Both the position numbers and the translations under genes were made by a program. Of a stretch of DNA of 64,000 bases, positions 58,401 to 64,000 are shown one piece after another. Source of the DNA: Leuctra nigra (Eukaryota; Arthropoda; Insecta; Plecoptera; Leuctridae); NCBI GenBank assembly GCA_934045905.1, contig OW203769.1, positions 23,095,705-23,159,704 of the forward strand. Reading direction: 5' to 3'. Each line of letters opens with the position of its first letter. The first letter of the stretch is position 1. Below the pieces are notes generated by a model, which saw only the letters and a program-made list of their open reading frames with translations, was not told where the DNA came from and did not search any database.

Positions 58401-61391
58401 AAATACGAGAAATTTGACAGCCAACACACAAAATATCCGTAAAATGTCAATAACTTTTGAATTTAAACACAGATTAGTCTGAAAATTGTCAAAAATGCAG
58501 ATAATGTTGGTCTTAATGACCATGCAAAGTTTTAAGTTGATAGGACAAACGGTTCTTCTTTAAATTTCAAAAAACATATAAAATATTTTTTTAAATTTTA
58601 GCCAATGGGAGGATTTGGCAGAAAATTTGTAAGATTGGGTACAATGTTGGTCGTAATGAATTGTCAAAATTTCAAATTGATCGGAACAACCAATCGAAAG
58701 ATAATATTTTTTAAATTTGAACCAATCACGGGATCCCGTTCAAAAACGATCCCAGGCACCGCATAGAGTCCGTTAGTATGTGTATAAAATTTCAGATCGA
58801 TTGCTTGAGCGGTTTGACCTGGGCAGTGAACACAAACAAAAAAAAAAAAAAAAAAAAAAAAAAAACACACACAGAGAAAGTGCCATAAGAGTACCGTGGT
58901 GACGCTCGCTACGCTCGCTCAATGAATCTACACTCGGCCAAACAAAAATTGAACGTTGACCAAATTTGAATGATTGTCCCATAACCGATCATAGCTTGTT
59001 AATATCATTGAAATGTGAGGTCACCTAATAGAGTGAGACAATGAGATCGCTTAGACTGACTTCTGATGGTGCGATCTAGTTTTAGTTTAGTTGCACAACC
59101 TAGGGGCACCGGTTCCTGGGGGGTCCAGTAATGGTGGGGTGACTACTTGGGATTTGGGGCGATTCGGGAAGTGAGAGCGTTCGGGCCAGTGGATCGCTGG
59201 CCAGTGGATCGTGGATTCATCTCGAGGGGAAGCCCACAGTCCGTGAATTCATGGGAGGGATGTGCAAAGACGTGTGGTCGACCCTAGGGCTGCTCTTTGT
59301 CTGTGGCCTCACCGGTAGTCCAGTAATTATAGAGAAAAGATCAGCATGCATAACATAACCCACCACTAATTGCAACAGAAGCGTTTTTGGTACCGTTCGA
59401 TTCAGAAAAGTGTCCTCTACAATATATCCAAAATCGCCCGAAATCGCTGTACGAAAAAGGGGTTTTAATGACTTTTTAAGTTAATTTCTCATGTTAATTC
59501 CATCTTGCAAAAAATAAATTTTTTTCATGTAACTCCGATTTTGACGAAACTTGGCAGAATTGTTCACCATCCTAAATGAACACAAATAGCTCTTTGAGCG
59601 TTTTCCTCTAAATCTCATTGTTTGGGAAATATGGACCTCGCAAAACGTCAAATTACACTCTGAAGTAGGGATGGAGAAAATATCGATATATCGATATATA
59701 TCGATATCAAAAAAATATCGAAATATCGATACCTGAATATATTGAATATCGATATATTGAAATATCGATATATCGAAATATTGAAATATCGATATATTGA
59801 AATATTGAAATATTGAAATATCGAAATATCGAAATATTGAAATATCGATATATTGAAATATTAAAATATTGAAATATCGAAATATCGAAATATTGAAATA
59901 TCGATCTATTGAAATATCGATATATCGAAGCGTTACCGTTTGATAAAACTATATTCTTAATTGAAGTTTATACCTACAATGGCAAAATAATTCATATTTG
60001 AAGTGCAGCTTTTATCAGATTTTAGGACAATTTCTCAGATTATTCACATTTCTTTCTTATCTGGCCGGTGACCCTATATTTTGGAACGGCTGTGTTATTT
60101 CTATTTAAATTTTCTTTTGAATTTCCTATCAGTTTTAGGAGCAATTTAAGGCATTTATGCGATATATCAATATTTCCATACCTACATCGAAATATAATAT
60201 TGTCATATTTCAATATTTCAATATATCGATATTTCGATATTTCAATATTTCGATATTTCAATATATCGATATTTCGATATTTCAATATATCGATATTTCA
60301 ATATTTCAATATATCGATTTCAATATATCGATACTTCAATATATCGATATTTCGATATTTCAATATTTCAATATATCGATATATCGCGATATTGATTTAT
60401 CGATATATATCGATATATAAATGATATCGATAGTCGATATCAAAATCCAGGTTCGCTCCATCCCTACTCTGAAGTGACCTAAATCGACGAAAACTGACTA
60501 AAATATGACTTTTCTATGGGCCATAGGTATTTCCCAAACGATGAGAATTAGAGAAAAACGCTCAGAGAGCTATTTGTGTTTATTTAGGATAGTGAAGAAT
60601 TCTGCCAAGTTTCGTCAAAATCGGAGTTACATGAAAAATTTTTTTTTTGCAAGCCGAATTAACATGGGAAATTAACTTAAGTCGTTAAAACCCTTTTTCC
60701 GTACAGCGATTTCGGGCGATTTTGGATATGTTGTAGAGGACACTTTTCTGAATCGATTCATGTATTGAAACCTTCTGTTGCAATTAGTGGTGGGTATAAT
60801 CACACAATTACTGGACTATGGTCTGTCAATTGAAGCACTTACTCGAAAGTAAACGCTCGTCGGCCTAGCCGCAGTGGATCAGTGGCCAACACAAACCCCA
60901 TCACCAAGCTAAGGTGGCAGCCTTCAGGAGGCCAAGTCTTGAAACTTACGCCTTCAGGACGCAAACGCTCTCGGACGTCATAAAGTCCCATTTACTGTAA
61001 GAATGATGACCTTGAAATCTACTGTTAACTGTTTATCTTAATTTTGAATAAGGTTTTATGACTGAATAACATCTGTAATAATAATTATAATATTAATAAA
61101 TTGTTTCCAATAGATTGCTGGATGACAATCAAATAAGTGGCTTGACTTTATGTTTCAATGTCGATCACTCTTACAGTAAATGGGACTTTATGACGTCCGA
61201 GAGCGTTTGCGTTCTGAAGGCGTAAGTTTCAAGACTTGGCCTCCAGGTGGAGAAGAAAGATCATCAACTCACCACAGCCAATGACCGTTGATGTACGCTG
61301 ACGGATGGTAACGCTGCAACCGATTGGCGTTGGTTTGACAGATCTTGGTGAGAATGTCTATCCACTCCTTCTCCTCCACGCAGTTGTTAGC
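55406..61391 (-). CDS. Gap1: GAP1-type Ras GTPase-activating protein, C-terminal four exons
   Basis: Minus-strand exons, in transcript order, 61391-61273, 57398-57247, 56353-56173 and 55508-55406, join in phase (AG/GT everywhere) to 184 residues ending at TAG 55408-55406. Residues 1-20 ([18 protein letters not shown]) are the last helix of the PH domain. [20 protein letters not shown] and PGC supply the His and three Cys of a BTK zinc motif. The remainder ([56 protein letters not shown]) matches the tail of RASA2/RASA3. Family members have C2-C2-RasGAP-PH-BTK order and switch Ras off at the membrane. The C2, GAP and most PH exons lie beyond 61391 or outside the window. The final 20 residues are lineage-specific. 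Confidence 0.92.
57953..58923 (-). mobile_element. Helitron-like repeat, copy 1 (minus orientation)
   Basis: On the minus strand it begins near 58923 with ATTGAGCGAGCG..CACCACGGTACTCTTATGG and ends at 57953 with GAGCGAGC..AACGCGTTACAC..GTTTTCCTAG followed by T. The second copy, 62390-63393, has the same two ends. A CTAG^T end with a subterminal palindrome resembles Helitron 3' ends, but the 5' end and hairpin are not decisive. Confidence 0.55.
58841..58864 (+). repeat. Poly-A run inside repeat copy 1
   Basis: About 25 consecutive A in the middle of the conserved CACAAAC(A)n CACACACAGAG segment. The corresponding place in copy 2 is a T-rich run with G interruptions. Confidence 0.85.
59316..60818. 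mobile_element. Foldback element with about 340-bp arms, split by a hAT
   Basis: The ends TAGTCCAGTAATT and AATTACTGGACTA belong to arms 59316-59655 and 60475-60818, which are inverse copies with moderate divergence (for example CCACCACTAATTGCAACAG and ATGTAACTCCGATTTTGACG). The centre is interrupted by the hAT-like element 59666-60466. No TSD recognised. Within a Gap1 intron. Confidence 0.82.
59666..60466. mobile_element. hAT-like MITE built of ATATCGATATTTC arrays
   Basis: The ends TAGGGATGGAG and CTCCATCCCTA-type are flanked by 8-bp duplications CTCTGAAG (59658-59665 and 60467-60474). Roughly 250 bp at each end are arrays of ATATATCGATATTTCAATA-like units around a unique centre of about 230 bp. 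The apparent proteins in this stretch are by-products of the array. Confidence 0.9.
60928..61250. repeat. Inverted repeat with 85-bp arms beside a Gap1 splice site
   Basis: GGAGGCCAAGTCTTGAAACT to CCATTTACTGTAAGA at the left pairs with its inverse at 61163-61250 with two or three differences, around a loop of about 150 bp. It ends 22 bases inside the intron from the Gap1 exon edge at 61273. Probably a MITE; no TSD seen. Confidence 0.82.
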
Positions 61392-61819
61392 CTGGAACCA
61401 TCATAACACCATAATATAATTAAAGATAGATATTATTATGATTTGCCGCGGCTCAACAACGAGATTAGACCAGCCAGCAAAGCTAAAGTATCCAGTGAAT
61501 AATATTCATAAATCACACATAATTTGATAGCTCAATCTTGAATGAAATCAGTGATTCATCAACGTAAAACTAAGAAGTTAATAACTGGTTTTCCAACCCA
61601 AAGTTGTAAGTTATCAACGATATATGCTATTGATGTCCAATAATAACAAGCAGATTTCATTGAAAGACTAGAATATAGTATATACATACATACCTACATT
61701 TTTTACATTTCCATTAATATTCCAATTACCTATGTAGTAAATTTCAATACACCCTCCCATCCCCATTGATAAACGACATATCAATTGAATCAGTAATGCC
61801 ACCACAAATCAATAAGCAA

Positions 61820-62250
61820 GTCTAAACTGGGAACCACTCAGGCTACGCCGTGAACGAGCCAGCCTCCGATGTATCTACAAGGCTGCATCTGGTATTCCTG
61901 CCTGGATGGTTGTGGCTACAAGCATCTCCCCTGCTAAGTACATTGGGAGAAATGATCATGCCAACAAGATTTTCATCCCAAGATACAAGACTGACACCGG
62001 CCGTCATTCGTTTCTTGGACGATCCACCAGGCTGTGGAACAAACTTCCCAAACAGCCTATACAGCAATTTCCTGATGACATTAAGTCTTTTAACAAGATT
62101 CTCACTGATTATCTTAAATTATAGCTTTGTAAACTCATTGCACCAGCCACTGGAACATGTATGTGATGTATTCTTATTTCTGTATTACTCTGTACTTACT
62201 CCTAAGCTGTGAAATAAATAAAAAATAAAAAAATAAAAATAAAAAGAGTA
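61820..62250 (+). mobile_element. LINE ORF2 C-terminal fragment with AAATAAA tail
   Basis: Open codons LNWEPLRLRRERASLRCIYK, then AASGIPAW, RNDHANKIFIPRYKTDTGRH, LWNKLPKQPIQQFPDDIKSF and a stop at 62122-62124. WEPLxxRR and the LWNxLP-xx-DIKSF ending are the usual end of Jockey/CR1-like ORF2. The tail is AAATAAAAAATAAA-like. Confidence 0.85.
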
Positions 62251-62389
62251 CCTACCTAGGTAGGTACATTTTAAAGAATATTCTAACACAGGGATAAAAA
62301 CTAATTCCTTAGTTGGAAAACATTTTAAATAACACAGGTGGTAGTAGTACTAGTAAATTATTTTAACTTTTTGCTTGTAATAGGAAATA

Positions 62390-63393
62390 ATTGAGCGAGC
62401 GTCACCACGGTACTCTTATGGCACTTTCTCTGTGTGTTTTTTTGTTTTTTTGTTTGTTTTTTTTGTCCGCATAGCCCAGGTTAAACCGCACACCCAATCG
62501 ATCTGAAACTTTGCACATATGCTAACGTAATCTATGCGGTCCCTGGGATCGTTTTTGAACGGGCTCCTGTGATTGGTTCAAGTTTTAAAAAAAATATCTT
62601 TCGATTGGTTGCTCCGATCAATTTGAAATTTAGCTAAGTCATTGCAACCAATATTTTACCCAATCATACAAAGTTTCAGCCAAATTATCCCATTGGTTAA
62701 AATTTAAAACCATTTTTCATGTGATTTTTGACATTTAAACTAGAACAGATTGACCGACCAACTTGAAACTTGGCGTGGTCATTGGTACCAACATTTTAGG
62801 TATTTTTGCCAATTTTCAGTCTTATCTATCGTTATTTTCAAAAGTTTGTGACATTTTAGGGACATTTTATTCCATAATCTTGAAATATTTGTAAAATGTA
62901 TGCTATACATTTTCATCCCTGCCTTCTTTAAGCTTCTGCTCCAAGGCCTGTAGAGTAGTCAAGCGGTCCACAATTTACAGTAAAACCAAAGATACCTAAT
63001 TAAAGCAAGGTAAAACTAGCGCATATCAAATCGGATGCAGTACAAAGGCCAAATCCAGTATCTTCTGATTAATCGACAATCAAAATGTTCCGATTAAGTT
63101 CAAATTTTGCATGGTGATCAAGACCAACATAATCTAAAATTTTAAACATGTTAAGCCCAATCAGTCAAGTACTAATAATTTGTCATTTTACGAGTTTAGT
63201 ATGGGTTGTCAAAGCTGGAAAAAGTATGAAGGAAAGACACGACACAATGGATCTGATATTCATCCAAAGTATTTATATGGAGATTGGAAAGTTGCAGAGA
63301 AAATCGACTTTTCTGCAGTGTTGTGTATCGTGTCTGGGAATGTTGCATGTTCTGTGCTCGCTCATCAACGCGTTACACCGAACGTTTTCCTAG
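62390..63393 (+). mobile_element. Helitron-like repeat, copy 2 (plus orientation)
   Basis: Starts TTGAGCGAGCGTCACCACGG near 62390 and ends ATCAACGCGTTACACCGAACG then TTTTCCTAG at 63393, followed by T. It is the inverse orientation of copy 1 at 57953-58923. Shared inner phrases include GATCGTTTTTGAACGGG and TTTCGATTGGTTG/CAACCAATCGAAA. No protein coded. Confidence 0.55.
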
Positions 63394-63684
63394 TTTTTTG
63401 AAATACCTAGTTACGTACAAATCTGAGGAAATTTTTTTTTAATGATAATTGAACGTAAAACGTAAATAAAACAAGTGAATTTATGTAGCCATTATATAAC
63501 ATAAGAAGACAACTGATTGGTGTCTCAGCCACTAGATGCAATTTTAAGTTTGGAGAGATTGTGCATGGCACACATATCACATGGTGTGATACACATACAC
63601 ATGGTGTATGATTTTTAAAGAGAAAAACTTGTCTGTAAATTGGCCAGAGAGACCAGAAATTGAATTCCTTACTTTGGTCCACGA

Positions 63685-64000
63685 AAATAAAAATGAATAC
63701 AAAAATGACAATCTACAAGGCCATTGTAGAGCCAATAGCAACGTACGGGTCGGAGTGTTGGCAGCTGAATGAGAGGAATAGGGATAGGTTGGCTGCTTTG
63801 GAGATGGACTACCTACGGAGATTGTGTAGAGTCTCGAGGATTGAACATGTGCGGAATGAGGAAATAAAGGAAAGGGCAGGAGTTGAGACTTCAATTTTAG
63901 ATGTACCTAATAGATTAGAAACAGCTGGTATGGTATGGACGTGTGATGCGAATGACGGATGAAAGATGGCCACAGAAGATGTTTAACTACAGAATTCCAA
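63685..64000 (+). mobile_element. LINE RT thumb/C-terminal fragment, frameshifted, runs off the window
   Basis: Codons KMNTKMTIYKAIVEPIATYG, SECWQLNERNRDRLAALEMD and YLRRLCRVSRIEHVRNEEIK are the thumb region of a LINE ORF2 (VxPIxTYGSExW, LxxxEMxxLRR). From about 63900 the frame shifts and there is an in-frame TAG, then QLVWYGRVMRMTDERWPQKM continues. The 5' part is missing and the 3' part lies beyond 64000. Confidence 0.85.

Larger units (their letters stand above)
57399..61272 (-). other. Gap1 intron filled with repeats
   Basis: Contains a TAGGGGTGTGTAAA sequence at 57489 that looks like a solitary hAT-type end, the repeat copy 57953-58923, a GC-richer block at 59080-59310 with a duplicated GGCCAGTGGATCG, a foldback element with a nested hAT (59316-60818), and the hairpin 60928-61250. 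Confidence 0.6.
61392..64000 (-). other. Upstream Gap1 intron with repeats
   Basis: Starts at the CTGGAA acceptor complement of the Gap1 exon. It holds a LINE C-terminal fragment, the second Helitron-like repeat copy and a LINE fragment running off the window. No further Gap1 exon was recognised. Confidence 0.5.

Noticed and set aside
60040..60424. Open frames encoding [16 protein letters not shown] repeats
   Set aside because: By-product of the ATATCGATATTTC array of a hAT-like MITE; no protein family is like this.

Overview
This is a stretch of an animal nuclear genome, almost certainly an insect. It is AT-rich, has long introns with canonical GT/AG splice sites, conserved GC-richer exons, and a very heavy load of mobile elements (several non-LTR retrotransposon families, SINEs, hAT-like, Mutator-like, Tigger and foldback DNA elements). 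A tRNA-type SINE with a GTGGTTTTCCC-type body and many TAGGTACCTAC-like runs recall hemipteran or lepidopteran genomes. I lean to a hemipteroid insect but cannot prove the order from this window.

There are four protein-coding genes, assembled here exon by exon with consistent splice phases. (1) Positions 1843-30621, plus strand: the last 14 coding exons of a type II diacylglycerol kinase (delta/eta class), from the [13 protein letters not shown] catalytic motif to a C-terminal SAM domain. The N-terminal PH and C1 part lies upstream of the window. (2) Positions 8310-11478, plus strand: a complete three-exon secreted lipase of the pancreatic-lipase family, nested inside a DGK intron on the same strand. 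(3) Positions 36444-49861, plus strand: a complete ten-exon TBL1/ebi gene (LisH plus WD40 corepressor subunit, 488 residues). (4) Positions 55406-61391, minus strand: the last four coding exons of a GAP1-type Ras GTPase-activating protein (RASA2/RASA3/Gap1), covering the end of the PH domain, the BTK zinc motif and the C-terminus. ebi and Gap1 converge. DGK and Gap1 both act in receptor/Ras/lipid second-messenger signalling. ebi is a nuclear corepressor subunit and the lipase is unrelated.

Most of the remaining DNA is mobile-element derived. Several insertions can be delimited to the base by target-site duplications (TSDs). They include a 5S-rRNA-derived SINE with a 13-bp TSD, a 5'-truncated LINE with a 16-bp TSD, two Tigger elements with TA TSDs, two Mutator-like elements with 9-bp TSDs, and eight hAT-like elements with 8-bp TSDs whose ends carry family-specific palindromic arrays. 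A perfect 148-bp inverted repeat lies in a DGK intron. Some insertions are nested: hAT in hAT at 38125-39185; Tigger in a Mutator-like element in a SINE at 47060-48155; hAT in a foldback element at 59316-60818. No CRISPR array, functional tRNA/rRNA gene or bacterial-type gene was found.

Layout: 1-1740 LINE; 1843-30621 DGK with the nested lipase; 30622-36443 DGK 3' flank, AT-rich with poly-C arrays; 36444-49861 ebi; 49862-55405 convergent intergenic with MITEs; 55406-61391 Gap1; 61392-64000 further Gap1 intron (or 5' flank) with LINE and repeat fragments.
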